Shown here: piece by piece, positions 38,961-47,024 of the stretch
Layout of the letters: each line of letters opens with the position of its first letter
Position numbering within the stretch: the stretch's first letter is position 1
Assembly (NCBI GenBank): GCA_034435675.1
Contig: DAOTWP010000378.1
Location: 1-51,281, forward strand
DNA from: DAOTWP01 sp034435675
GTDB lineage: Bacteria; Chloroflexota; Anaerolineae; Aggregatilineales; Phototrophicaceae
Direction of reading: 5' to 3'
Length of the DNA stretch: 51,281 nucleotides
Notes under the pieces: model-generated
Databases searched by the model: none
The model's input: only the letters and a program-made list of their open reading frames with translations
Told to the model about the DNA's origin: nothing
Position numbers and translations under genes: made by a program

Positions 38961-40895
38961 TCAGCGCGGGATGACACTCAGGTTCAGCGGCGCGGGTACC
39001 ATTGTCACCGGGGCGAACGGTGCGAGTATGAGCAGCACTTCGCTGCTGCCGGGCAGCAGGTCCAGCGTCCAGACGGCGTCGCCGTGCGCCAGCCAGCGCG
39101 TAAGCTCCACGCCGCCGGGTGTGCGCTGCACCGCCTGTACCCATACCAACTGCGGCAGCACATTGTCTGTCAGAATCCAGCCCGCCGCTGTCCAGCCATC
39201 TGCGCCCTGCTCAAAATCGCTGCTGTAACCGAGTTCGGGGATCGCGACAGCATCTACCGCCATGCCCGGCTGGTTGATAGCGTCGTCGGTGATAACCTCA
39301 AAGCGCAGCAGAATTTCCTGCCCGGCATAGGCATCCAGAGACACCGATTCGCGCTGCCAGCCGCCCGATTCGCCGGTGTAACCGGGTCCATAGGCAGTGC
39401 CGTGCGGGTTGTCGCGGGTGGTGTGGGCGCTTTCCAGCGCCGTCCAGGTCGCGCCGTCGTCCGTGCTGACCAGCACATAGCCGTAATCCCACCACTGTTC
39501 GAGATGATGCCATACGCTGTATTCCAGTGTTGCCGCGCTGACGCCGCGCAGGTCAAAGGCGCGCGTCAGGGTGGTGTCGCTCTGGTCGCCGCGGTTGCTG
39601 TACCACATCTGCCGCCCGCTGGCAGCCTCCACCGGCAGCAGCGCGACCGTTTGCGGCACGCTGAGTTGAATGTCCAGCGCAGTGGTGTTCATGGGTGGCA
39701 GCAGGTGATAGTACGCCGCCGCGTACTGGTTGAGGGGTTGCAGCATTCCGGCATAAGGCAGCGGCAGCGGATAGGGCAGCGCGCCCGTGCTGCTGCTCAG
39801 CAGCGTATAGCCGTAACGCCCGTCAGCAAGGCGTGGATCCATCAGCGCATTTGCCAGCGTCCAGTCAGCAAAAAACGTGTTCGCGTCCGGTTCGCCCAGC
39901 GCTGCCAGCGTATTGTCCAGCGCCGCCAGCCCGTTCGCCGGGTCTGCGCTGAGCAGCTGCACCCCATGCAGTCCGTAACGCTCGTAGAAGTAGGTCAGCA
40001 GCAGCAGCGCCGCGCCATAATCTGCCCCGCGCGCGCCATTTTCAGTCCAGGCGTTGAGCTGGTCACCGGGATAGGCGAGATATTCCCACGCGAAGCTGTC
40101 ACTGCCGGGATAGCCCAGCGCCAGCGCCGTGAAGGTCGAGAAACCTTCATCCATCCAGGTATCTTCGTTGCCGTCCACATTGGCGCGGATCATATGCTGG
40201 AATTCGTGGGCGAGGATGCTCTCAATGTACAGGTCATCCAGCGCCGTGCCGACCACATCAAGGTTGATGAAGAACATCTCCGCTTCGTTGCTGTTGGGCA
40301 CAACTTCGGCGGGGTAGGTGTGTTCGCTGGCAAAGTACCCGGCAGTGCCGCTGCCCAGGTTGTGCGCGAACAGAATCACCACACGCGGTTCGCCATCAAT
40401 GCCCGGCGTTGCCTCGCTGCCCCACAGTTCGCGCACGGCGTCGTAAATGTAGGTGTCGAAGTGCTCCGCGAGGCGCTGCGGGCTGCCCGCTTCAATTCGG
40501 CTGCCCTGTTCCACCCAGACCAGCGCGTGCTCGCTGATGCCCAGTAATTCGGCGCTGACCTGAAACTGGCGGTTGGCAGAGGCATTCGTCGCCCAGAACA
40601 GGCGCACAACGCCCAGCCGGGGCACAGACGCAGCGGCAGGGGGCGGCGGGATGTCGCCTACCCCACGAAAGCGCCGCGCCAGATCCACCCGGTCACGCGG
40701 GGGGATGACGCTGGCATGCAGCGCGGCAACGGTAGGGTAATCGGTCACATCCACCGGGGCGAACGCCGCATGCAGGCGCACGCTGGAGGACGGCAGGGCA
40801 GCCGTCCCCATGAGTGTCAGCGCCAGCAGCAGCCCCGCCAGCGGTCGTAAATATCTGCGCTGTGCAGTGCAGCGGCGAATGCTGAAATGGAACAT
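38961..40895 (-). CDS. Secreted zinc metallopeptidase (M30/hyicolysin-like)
   Basis: 644 residues; AAGGTG before ATG 40895. A signal peptide covers about residues 15-35 (LAGLLLALTLMGTAALP). The zinc site HEFQH at residues 230-234 (LAHEFQHMIRAN) with E250 in WMDEGFS fits a gluzincin of the M30-like kind. The region after about residue 430 is beta-rich and ends with a MAM/jelly-roll-like domain (DDGATWTALESAHT, LRFEVITDDAINQPGMAVDA), as in immune-inhibitor-A-type enzymes. Likely a cell-surface or secreted protease. No inhibitor or transporter gene adjacent. Substrate unknown. Confidence 0.85.
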   Translation of the reverse strand: MFHFSIRRCTAQRRYLRPLAGLLLALTLMGTAALPSSSVRLHAAFAPVDVTDYPTVAALHASVIPPRDRVDLARRFRGVGDIPPPPAAASVPRLGVVRLFWATNASANRQFQVSAELLGISEHALVWVEQGSRIEAGSPQRLAEHFDTYIYDAVRELWGSEATPGIDGEPRVVILFAHNLGSGTAGYFASEHTYPAEVVPNSNEAEMFFINLDVVGTALDDLYIESILAHEFQHMIRANVDGNEDTWMDEGFSTFTALALGYPGSDSFAWEYLAYPGDQLNAWTENGARGADYGAALLLLTYFYERYGLHGVQLLSADPANGLAALDNTLAALGEPDANTFFADWTLANALMDPRLADGRYGYTLLSSSTGALPYPLPLPYAGMLQPLNQYAAAYYHLLPPMNTTALDIQLSVPQTVALLPVEAASGRQMWYSNRGDQSDTTLTRAFDLRGVSAATLEYSVWHHLEQWWDYGYVLVSTDDGATWTALESAHTTRDNPHGTAYGPGYTGESGGWQRESVSLDAYAGQEILLRFEVITDDAINQPGMAVDAVAIPELGYSSDFEQGADGWTAAGWILTDNVLPQLVWVQAVQRTPGGVELTRWLAHGDAVWTLDLLPGSSEVLLILAPFAPVTMVPAPLNLSVIPR

Positions 40896-40930
40896 GCACC
40901 TTCTCGAATGAACCTGCCGTGCCGTGCTGC

Positions 40931-41323
40931 CTAGCGCAGCGCGACCGCGACCTCTGCCGGATTGTTCGGATTATAGCGCACTTCCACCGTCATGCCCGGC
41001 TGCACCTGCGCCAGTTTGATTGACGGAATCATCGTGCGTACCTGGGTCTGGTAGGGTGCGATTTCCCGCGGGTGGACTTCCAGCATGATGTCCACGACGG
41101 GATTGTAGTTGACCATCATGCCGGAGCTGTTCAGCGCGAGCACCTTCGCCTGGGCAGGCGTGCCAGTGGTCAGCAGCTGCGCCGTTTTCTGGTTCATACC
41201 CGAAACCCCGCGCATGACGCGGAAGACAAAAAAGAGCACGATCACCGTGATGAGAATGCCCCCACCCACCGCGATAATCGTAATGGTACTGACACTGTTC
41301 ATAATACCGTTCACATCTGGCAT
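40931..41323 (-). CDS. Small single-pass membrane protein
   Basis: 130 residues; GGGGAAG precedes ATG 41323. One membrane helix near residues 15-35 (TIIAVGGGILITVIVLFFVF) follows a short outside tail. The soluble domain (about 45-130) is a small beta-barrel-like fold: GTPAQAKVLALNSSGMMVNY, VDIMLEVHP, PGMTVEVRYNPNNPAEVAVA, as in DUF3592-like envelope proteins. Function unknown. It sits divergent from the beta-propeller gene and upstream (35 bases) of the metallopeptidase gene on the same strand. Confidence 0.75.
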   Translation of the reverse strand: MPDVNGIMNSVSTITIIAVGGGILITVIVLFFVFRVMRGVSGMNQKTAQLLTTGTPAQAKVLALNSSGMMVNYNPVVDIMLEVHPREIAPYQTQVRTMIPSIKLAQVQPGMTVEVRYNPNNPAEVAVALR

Positions 41324-41454
41324 TGCTGCTTCCCCTTGCTTGCGTCGCTATTCGTAGCCTACTAAATGCGCATAACGCACAGTATACGGTGCAATCCCCA
41401 TCCATGCGCAAGCGCTCCCCTGTAAAAAAGTCGTACAGGATTCACAGACAGGCT

Positions 41455-41460
41455 TACAAT
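41455..41460 (+). promoter_or_regulatory. Putative -10 box (TACAAT) for the beta-propeller gene
   Basis: TTACAATGG, 36 bases before ATG 41497. Confidence 0.45.
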
Positions 41461-41496
41461 GGATGCAGCGCTCATGGACCACGAAAGGATTGCACG

Positions 41497-42600
41497 ATGC
41501 ACAAACGACAGCTTCGCGGATGTATACTGCTGCTGGTACTGCTGGTGCTGGCGGTGCCGCTGGGGGCTGTGGCACAGGCACAGGACAGCGGCTTTACAGT
41601 GCGGGTGATTCCGCTGAACAGCATCGGCTATGAGTTCGCCCTGTCGCCGGATGGACGCACGCTGGCCACGTATGAGAATATGCTGCTCAATGGCAGCTAT
41701 TTTGTACCTGAACTGCTGCCGCTGCGCCTGTTTGATGTGCAGACCGGGGAGGAGTTAGGCGCGCTGGCAGGTGCGAACGACCATGCTGTCAGCGCGGCAT
41801 TTTCGCCGGATGGCGCGCAGTTGGTGACCTTCCACCAGAACGGCGAACTCAATCTGTGGGACGTGTCGAGTATGCGCCTGGTGCGCACGCTGGTGACGTT
41901 TGTGCCGGGCGGCGGGCGGGTGCGCTATCTGCCGGATGGCATGTTTGTGCTGGCACAGCTCATCGGCAGTGTTACCCAGTTTGCGCTGGTCGAAATTGAC
42001 ACCGGGCACATCGTGCGACTTTACGGTCCCCGAATTGAAACCTATGCACAGTTTCAGGAAATCAACGAAGATACCTTCGCGCGCTTCAGCCTGCTCTACG
42101 CAGCGTTTGCCACGTCGCCGGATGGGACCCAGTTTGCCGCCGCCAACGCCAATGGCGCGCTCGATCTGTGGACGCTGGCGGATGGCAGTGTGCAACGGCT
42201 GAAGGAAGAAGCGGAGGACAAAGGGCGGCTGAATATCCGCAGCATGACCTTCACTGCCGATGGCACCACACTGGTCTACTTCGACGCCCTCGACACCCAG
42301 ATGCACTTTATGGATGTCAAAACGGGTGTGGACATCCGTGTGGTTCCCGGCGCGCTGAATTTCGCCCTGTCGCCAGATGAACAGCAGATCGCGTGGATTG
42401 ATCGCCGTGAGGGTGTGCTGCATCTGGCACCGCTGCCGGCGGCGGCAGGGTCGCGGGTGCTGCTGAATGAGCAGGAAGCAGCCGGGTTTGCCGGGCTGCC
42501 GGGCACACTGGCGTTTACGGCAGATGGCGCGCATCTGGTGCTGGGTGGTTTCTATGTACCGGACGGTGAAAACGCGATCTTTATCGTTGACCTGCCCTGA
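41497..42600 (+). CDS. Secreted WD40-like beta-propeller protein
   Basis: 367 residues from ATG 41497, with AAGGA upstream. Signal peptide LRGCILLLVLLVLAVPLGAV then AQAQ. Repeats of the WD40/PD40 type follow: ALSPDGRTLATYENM, AFSPDGAQLVTFHQNGELNL with WDVSS, ATSPDGTQFAAANANG with LDLW, TFTADGTTLVYFDA, ALSPDEQQIAWIDR and AFTADGAHLVLGG, enough for a six- or seven-blade propeller. It binds partners outside the membrane; partner unknown. It stands alone on the plus strand. Confidence 0.85.
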   Translation: MHKRQLRGCILLLVLLVLAVPLGAVAQAQDSGFTVRVIPLNSIGYEFALSPDGRTLATYENMLLNGSYFVPELLPLRLFDVQTGEELGALAGANDHAVSAAFSPDGAQLVTFHQNGELNLWDVSSMRLVRTLVTFVPGGGRVRYLPDGMFVLAQLIGSVTQFALVEIDTGHIVRLYGPRIETYAQFQEINEDTFARFSLLYAAFATSPDGTQFAAANANGALDLWTLADGSVQRLKEEAEDKGRLNIRSMTFTADGTTLVYFDALDTQMHFMDVKTGVDIRVVPGALNFALSPDEQQIAWIDRREGVLHLAPLPAAAGSRVLLNEQEAAGFAGLPGTLAFTADGAHLVLGGFYVPDGENAIFIVDLP

Positions 42601-42772
42601 GGTATGCAGCAGCAGCAGCGGCGGGCTGCCGGGCAGCGCTGTGTCCGGTACAGTGGGCGTTCGCCGCTTCCTATTACCGGGTCGCCCCTGCGCGCCCGAA
42701 AGGGCTGTGTGCAGGCAGCGGAGGGTAGATTCTGGCAGACCAATCGAGGCTGTCAGAAATGACATTCTGGTT

Positions 42773-42778
42773 TACAAT
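42773..42778 (+). promoter_or_regulatory. Putative promoter of the homogentisate operon
   Basis: TACAAT, 17 bases after CTGTCA (42750-42755), a four-of-six match to TTGACA. The leader to ATG 42872 is about 90 bases. Confidence 0.45.
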
Positions 42779-42871
42779 AGGTGCGTATTGTTCAATCTGC
42801 CGACAAGATTGCACGTTTCCTCAGATAAACTACACAATTCAGGGGCTACGAGTTCAAGGAGTGTCCACTGC

Positions 42872-44002
42872 ATGACGACCACACATCCCGCAGAACGTCC
42901 GATGACAGAAGAAGCCGACTTTCTCAGGATCAATTCGTTTGACCACATTCACTGGTGGGTGGGCAACGCCAAACAGGCGATGTACTGGTGGTGGAAGGCG
43001 TTCGGCTTCAAGCCGGTTGCCTACAGCGGGCTGGAGACGGGCAACCGTGATTATGCCAGCTATGTGCTGGAAAGCGGCAAGATTCGCTTTGTGCTGTCCG
43101 CGCCATACCGCCCAACCAGTGAAATGGCAGCACACCACCTGCTGCACGGTGACGGCGTGAAACATCTGGCGCTGGGGGTGGATGATGTCGAGTCTGCCTT
43201 CCGCGAGACGACCAAACGCGGCGCGCGCCCGGCGTGGAGTCCGCGCGAAGACAAGGATGAGTTCGGCATCTACCGTACATCGGCAATCTATACTTATGGC
43301 GAAACGCTGCATGTGTTTGTGGATCGCAGCGATTACAGCGGGTCATTCGCGCCGGGCTATAAACCGATCGACCTGCCACATGCCAGCGCCGGGCTGGTGG
43401 CAGTGGATCATGTCGTCGGCAACGTGGAACTGGGTAAGATGAACCAGTGGGTGCACTATTATCACGAGGTGCTGGGCTTCAGGCAGCTTTTGTCCTTTGA
43501 CGACAAGGACATCAGCACGGAGTACAGCGCGCTGATGAGCAAGGTGATGGAGAATGGCAACGGGCGCGTGAAGTTCCCGATCAACGAACCGGCGGAAGGC
43601 AAGAAAAAGAGCCAGATTGAGGAATATCTCGACTACTACATGACGCCCGGCGTGCAGCATATCGCAATGCAGACCGGCGATATTATCCAGACGGTGCGCA
43701 CGCTGAAGGCGAACGGCATCGAATTCCTGCGCGTGCCGGAGGCGTATTACGACATCCTGCCGGAGCGCATCAAGGATGTGGGCATCAAGGAAGACCTCAA
43801 CGCCATTCAGGAACTGGGCATTCTGGTGGATTACGACGACGAGGGCTACTTGCTGCAAATCTTCAGCCGCCCGCTGCAAGACCGCCCCACCGCGTTCATT
43901 GAGGTGATCGAGCGGCACGGTTCGCGCGGGTTTGGCAAGGGCAACTTCAAGGCGCTGTTCGAGGCGTTGGAGCAGGAACAGGCGCGGCGCGGCAACCTAT
44001 AA
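42872..44002 (+). CDS. hppD: 4-hydroxyphenylpyruvate dioxygenase
   Basis: 376 residues from ATG 42872 with AAGGAG at about ten bases; the longer frame upstream is not coding. Two VOC domains, the first starting FDHIHWWVGNAKQ. Fe(II) ligands are H180 (AVDHVVGNVE), H263 (GVQHIAMQTGDI) and E344 (FIEVIERHGSRGFGKGN), all intact, and the C-terminal GYLLQIFSRPLQDRP segment is diagnostic. It converts 4-hydroxyphenylpyruvate to homogentisate in tyrosine breakdown, or for quinone/tocopherol-type synthesis. It heads the locus with an FAH-family gene and homogentisate dioxygenase. Confidence 0.96.
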   Translation: MTTTHPAERPMTEEADFLRINSFDHIHWWVGNAKQAMYWWWKAFGFKPVAYSGLETGNRDYASYVLESGKIRFVLSAPYRPTSEMAAHHLLHGDGVKHLALGVDDVESAFRETTKRGARPAWSPREDKDEFGIYRTSAIYTYGETLHVFVDRSDYSGSFAPGYKPIDLPHASAGLVAVDHVVGNVELGKMNQWVHYYHEVLGFRQLLSFDDKDISTEYSALMSKVMENGNGRVKFPINEPAEGKKKSQIEEYLDYYMTPGVQHIAMQTGDIIQTVRTLKANGIEFLRVPEAYYDILPERIKDVGIKEDLNAIQELGILVDYDDEGYLLQIFSRPLQDRPTAFIEVIERHGSRGFGKGNFKALFEALEQEQARRGNL

Positions 44003-44048
44003 GCGGGTCTGTACCGCTAAACAGGCAGGCAACGACTCATAGGGCATA

Positions 44049-44070
44049 AGGGCGATGTCTGCATCGCCCT
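44049..44070 (+). other. Perfect hairpin between hppD and the FAH-family gene
   Basis: AGGGCGATG-TCTG-CATCGCCCT, nine pairs and a four-base loop, with no U-run. It lies 47 bases after the hppD stop and may attenuate or protect mRNA within the operon. Confidence 0.5.
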
Positions 44071-44141
44071 AACATGGGTAATCAGGATGCCGCCTGACAC
44101 AGTTGATCACCACTGACAAGCGATAGGGGCTGCGAAAATCC

Positions 44142-45113
44142 ATGCAACTGGTTGACTTTATCCCTGTCTCTGCGCCGGAGTCCGCTCCCCGTGCGGGATT
44201 TGTTATCGGCGATCAGATCGTCGAAATCGGCGCGAACGGCGACGATACACCCGGCACACTGCTGAGTCTCATCCAGCATCCCGGCAGTGCTGCGCTGCTG
44301 GCAGAGCTTCGGGCGCTGCATGCGGCTGTGCTGGCAGGGCAGCCAGCACTGCTGCGCGGGCATCCCCGGCGCGTGCTGCCGCTGCCTGCCGTGCGCCTGA
44401 CCGCGCCGCTGCGCCGTCCCGCAACGCTGCGCGACTTCTACGCCTTCGAGCAGCACGTCAAAACCGCCAACGAGAATCGCGGGCGCGAAGTGCCGCCACA
44501 GTGGTACGAGATTCCTGTGTTCTACTTCAGCAATCCCAACAGCGTTTACGGTCCGGGTGATACGATCCCCTATCCCAGCAGGAGCAGTGCGCTCGATTAC
44601 GAACTGGAAGTTGCCTGCGTGATTGGCAAAGAGGGGCGCGACATCAAAGCGGAAGACGCAGAGACATACATCACCGGCTACATGATTTTCAACGACTGGT
44701 CCGCACGTGATGTGCAGCGGCAGGAAATGGCGGTGGGGCTGGGTCCGGCAAAGGGCAAGGATTTCGCCTCGTCATGCGGTCCGTATCTCGTTACACCTGA
44801 TGCGCTGGCAGACCGCCACACGGGCAGACCGGGGGTGTACGATCTGGCGATGATCGCGCGGGTGAACGGCGTGGAGACCTCACGCGGCAACTGGAAAGAC
44901 CTGCACTGGTCGTTCGGCGACATGCTCGCGCGGGCATCCGAAGGGGTCACGCTCTACCCCGGCGATGTCATCGGCAGCGGCACAGTGGGCACGGGCTGCC
45001 TGCTGGAAACCACGCGCGGGCAGGGTCCCTATTTGCAGCCGGGCGACGTGGTCGAACTGGAAATCGAACGCCTTGGCGTCCTGCGCAACACTGTCGGTGA
45101 GCAGCCTGGTTAA
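44142..45113 (+). CDS. Fumarylacetoacetate hydrolase family protein
   Basis: 323 residues from ATG 44142. The FAH C-terminal domain is clear: VYGPGDTIPYPSRSSALDYE then LEVACVIG with the ExE metal ligands, NDWSARDVQRQEM with the catalytic Asp, and DFASSCGPYLVTPDAL plus YPGDVIGSGTVGTGCLLE. In homogentisate breakdown this enzyme cleaves fumarylacetoacetate to fumarate and acetoacetate; the wider FAH family also includes hydratases and decarboxylases, so the exact reaction is inferred from the neighbours hppD and homogentisate dioxygenase. Confidence 0.9.
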   Translation: MQLVDFIPVSAPESAPRAGFVIGDQIVEIGANGDDTPGTLLSLIQHPGSAALLAELRALHAAVLAGQPALLRGHPRRVLPLPAVRLTAPLRRPATLRDFYAFEQHVKTANENRGREVPPQWYEIPVFYFSNPNSVYGPGDTIPYPSRSSALDYELEVACVIGKEGRDIKAEDAETYITGYMIFNDWSARDVQRQEMAVGLGPAKGKDFASSCGPYLVTPDALADRHTGRPGVYDLAMIARVNGVETSRGNWKDLHWSFGDMLARASEGVTLYPGDVIGSGTVGTGCLLETTRGQGPYLQPGDVVELEIERLGVLRNTVGEQPG

Positions 45114-45176
45114 AAGCGAGGCACAAAAGCGCAAATCGCCCAACCACAAACCACAGTGACACAGAGGACAAATTTC

Positions 45177-45202
45177 ACCGCAAAGACACGAAGAACACAA
45201 AG
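45177..45202. repeat. Left inverted repeat of a GxxExxY cassette
   Basis: Begins ACCGCAAAGACACG and continues AAGAACACAAAG, a purine-rich repeat. Its first nine bases are the exact complement of the right end (45647-45655). Confidence 0.6.
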
Positions 45203-45238
45203 AGTTTAGATTGTAAAGAAAGAGTCCAAAGTCGAGTA

Positions 45239-45634
45239 ATGAGCCAACAACGTTCGCATGTCGAACAGATTGCGCATGAAGTCATTGGCGCAGCCATTGA
45301 AGTGCATCGTGAGCTGGGAGCAGGGTATCTGGAAGCGGTATACGAAGAGGCACTGGCAGCGGAATTCGCACTGAGGCGCATTTCTTACCTGCGCCAGTCT
45401 GCTGTGAATCTCAACTATAAAGGCATTCCTGGTGGTCAGAGTTTTCTGGATTTTCTGGTAGGCGATTGCCTTGTCGTGGAATTGAAGGCTGTCGAGTCCA
45501 TTCTGCCTATTCATCAGGCGCAGGTGATTTCATATCTGAAGGCTACCCATAAAACTCTGGGGCTGCTGATCAACTTTAATGTCGTCGTGCTGAAAAGTGG
45601 TATTCGTCGCATTGTTTTGAATCACGAGTCTTAG
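45239..45634 (+). CDS. GxxExxY family protein (PDDEXK-like)
   Basis: 131 residues from ATG 45239. It starts SHVEQIAHEVIGAAIEVHRE and has the family motif in GAGYLEAVYEEALAAEF, then FLDFLVGDCLVVELKAVESI carrying a D-(x)-ELK pattern like the PD-(D/E)XK nuclease core, and ends LLINFNVVVLKSGIRRIVLN. These small proteins are widespread in bacteria, commonly between short repeats, and their role is unknown. Here it splits the homogentisate genes and is flanked by inverted repeats, so it looks like an inserted cassette. There is no strong ribosome site. Confidence 0.88.
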   Translation: MSQQRSHVEQIAHEVIGAAIEVHRELGAGYLEAVYEEALAAEFALRRISYLRQSAVNLNYKGIPGGQSFLDFLVGDCLVVELKAVESILPIHQAQVISYLKATHKTLGLLINFNVVVLKSGIRRIVLNHES

Positions 45635-45637
45635 CGC

Positions 45638-45656
45638 ACTTTGCGCCTTTGCGGTT
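45638..45656. repeat. Right inverted repeat of a GxxExxY cassette
   Basis: ACTTTGCGCCTTTGCGGTT, immediately after the GxxExxY stop; CTTTGCGGT (45647-45655) is the exact inverse of the left end's first nine bases, with an imperfect match beyond. Confidence 0.6.
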
Positions 45657-45686
45657 CGATTATGAACTTTCAGGAGGAATTTTCAG

Positions 45687-46874
45687 ATGCCGTTTTATCA
45701 CCGGATGGGGCAAATTCCGCACAAACGTCACACCCAGTTCCGCAAGCCCGACGGCGGGCTGTACCGTGAGGAAGTCATGGGGCTGGAAGGCTTTCACGGC
45801 ATCCAGTCGATTCTGTACCATCACTTTCTGCCGCCGCGTGTCAAACATGCTGAACTGCTCGGTCCCGCAGTGCCGGAATATGCCGAGTTTGGCGCGCTGC
45901 GCCACCGTGCCTTCACTACGGGCAGCGTCCCGGCGGGCGGTGATGCTGTCGCCGCGCGGCGCGTGCTGCTGGGCAACAAGGATGTCACGCTGGGCGTCAG
46001 CCGCCCTATGCAGAGCATGGACTACTTCTATCGCAACGCCCAGGCATACGAAGTCTGGTTCGTCCACGAGGGGCACGGCACGCTGCGCACGCAGTTCGGC
46101 ACACTGGTATTTGAACCGGGCGATTACATCGTCATCCCATTTGGCACCACATGGCAGATGCAGCTTGATACCAGCGGCGCGGACGGCGGATCGCCGGAAG
46201 GACGCTTCTTCGTCATCGAGTGCCCGTCCCAGATTCAGCCACCCAAGCGTTATCTGAACGAGTTCGGGCAGTTCCTGGAACACGCGCCCTACTGCGAACG
46301 CGATATTCGCGTGCCCGAAACGCTGGAAACCCACACCGAACGCGGCGAGTTTGAAGTGCGCGTCAAGGTGCGCGATACGATCACCCGGCACATTCTCGAC
46401 CATCACCCGCTGGATGTTGTCGGCTGGGATGGCTGCCTGTATCCCTGGATTTTTAACGTGCGCGACTTTGAACCGATCACCGGGCGCATTCACCAACCGC
46501 CGCCAGTGCATCAGACGTTCCAGGGCTGGAATTTTGTCGTCTGCTCGTTTGTGCCGCGCCTGTTTGACTATCATCCCGAAGGCATTCCCGCGCCGTATAA
46601 CCACAGCAACGTCAACAGTGATGAAGTGCTGTACTACTGCGATGGCAACTTCATGTCGCGCAAGGGCATCGAAAAATACGATATCACGCTGCACCCGTAT
46701 GGGCTGCCGCACGGTCCGCAGCCGGGTGCAACCGAAGGCAGTATCGGCAAAGAGAAGACCGAAGAACTTGCCGTGATGGTTGACACGTTCAATCCGCTGC
46801 ATGTGACCGTTGACGCGCTGGAACTGGAAAAACCGGGCTACCAGGCAACCTGGCTGGATGGCGACGGCGTGTAG
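45687..46874 (+). CDS. hmgA: Homogentisate 1,2-dioxygenase
   Basis: 395 residues; strong AGGAGG nine to ten bases before ATG 45687. Homogentisate dioxygenase landmarks: MPFYHRMGQIPHKRHTQFRK at the N terminus, the cupin half with YFYRNAQAYEVWFVHEGHGT, the HPLDVVGWDGCLYPWIFNV block, and iron-site segments PYNHSNVNSDEVLYY and ITLHPYGLPHGPQPG. It is the shorter bacterial subtype (about 390 residues against 440). It opens the homogentisate ring to maleylacetoacetate. The gene follows the GxxExxY insertion; its promoter may be within the operon or new. Confidence 0.92.
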   Translation: MPFYHRMGQIPHKRHTQFRKPDGGLYREEVMGLEGFHGIQSILYHHFLPPRVKHAELLGPAVPEYAEFGALRHRAFTTGSVPAGGDAVAARRVLLGNKDVTLGVSRPMQSMDYFYRNAQAYEVWFVHEGHGTLRTQFGTLVFEPGDYIVIPFGTTWQMQLDTSGADGGSPEGRFFVIECPSQIQPPKRYLNEFGQFLEHAPYCERDIRVPETLETHTERGEFEVRVKVRDTITRHILDHHPLDVVGWDGCLYPWIFNVRDFEPITGRIHQPPPVHQTFQGWNFVVCSFVPRLFDYHPEGIPAPYNHSNVNSDEVLYYCDGNFMSRKGIEKYDITLHPYGLPHGPQPGATEGSIGKEKTEELAVMVDTFNPLHVTVDALELEKPGYQATWLDGDGV

Positions 46875-47024
46875 TGACAGCATGTAGTGGCAGCATGAAC
46901 TAACAGCGGCGGAATCTTCGGACAGTCTCTAATGCCCCTTTAACCCTTATCGTTTAGTATGTTCTGAACGTTGCAAACTATCGTCAGTTTGCATCTGATG
47001 GATGTGTGAGAAAGGAAAGGGGCT

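Noticed and set aside
42467..42871. N-terminal extension of HPPD from an upstream ATG
   Set aside because: The extra 135 residues overlap the beta-propeller gene and a promoter and have no similarity to HPPD; AAGGAG supports ATG 42872.
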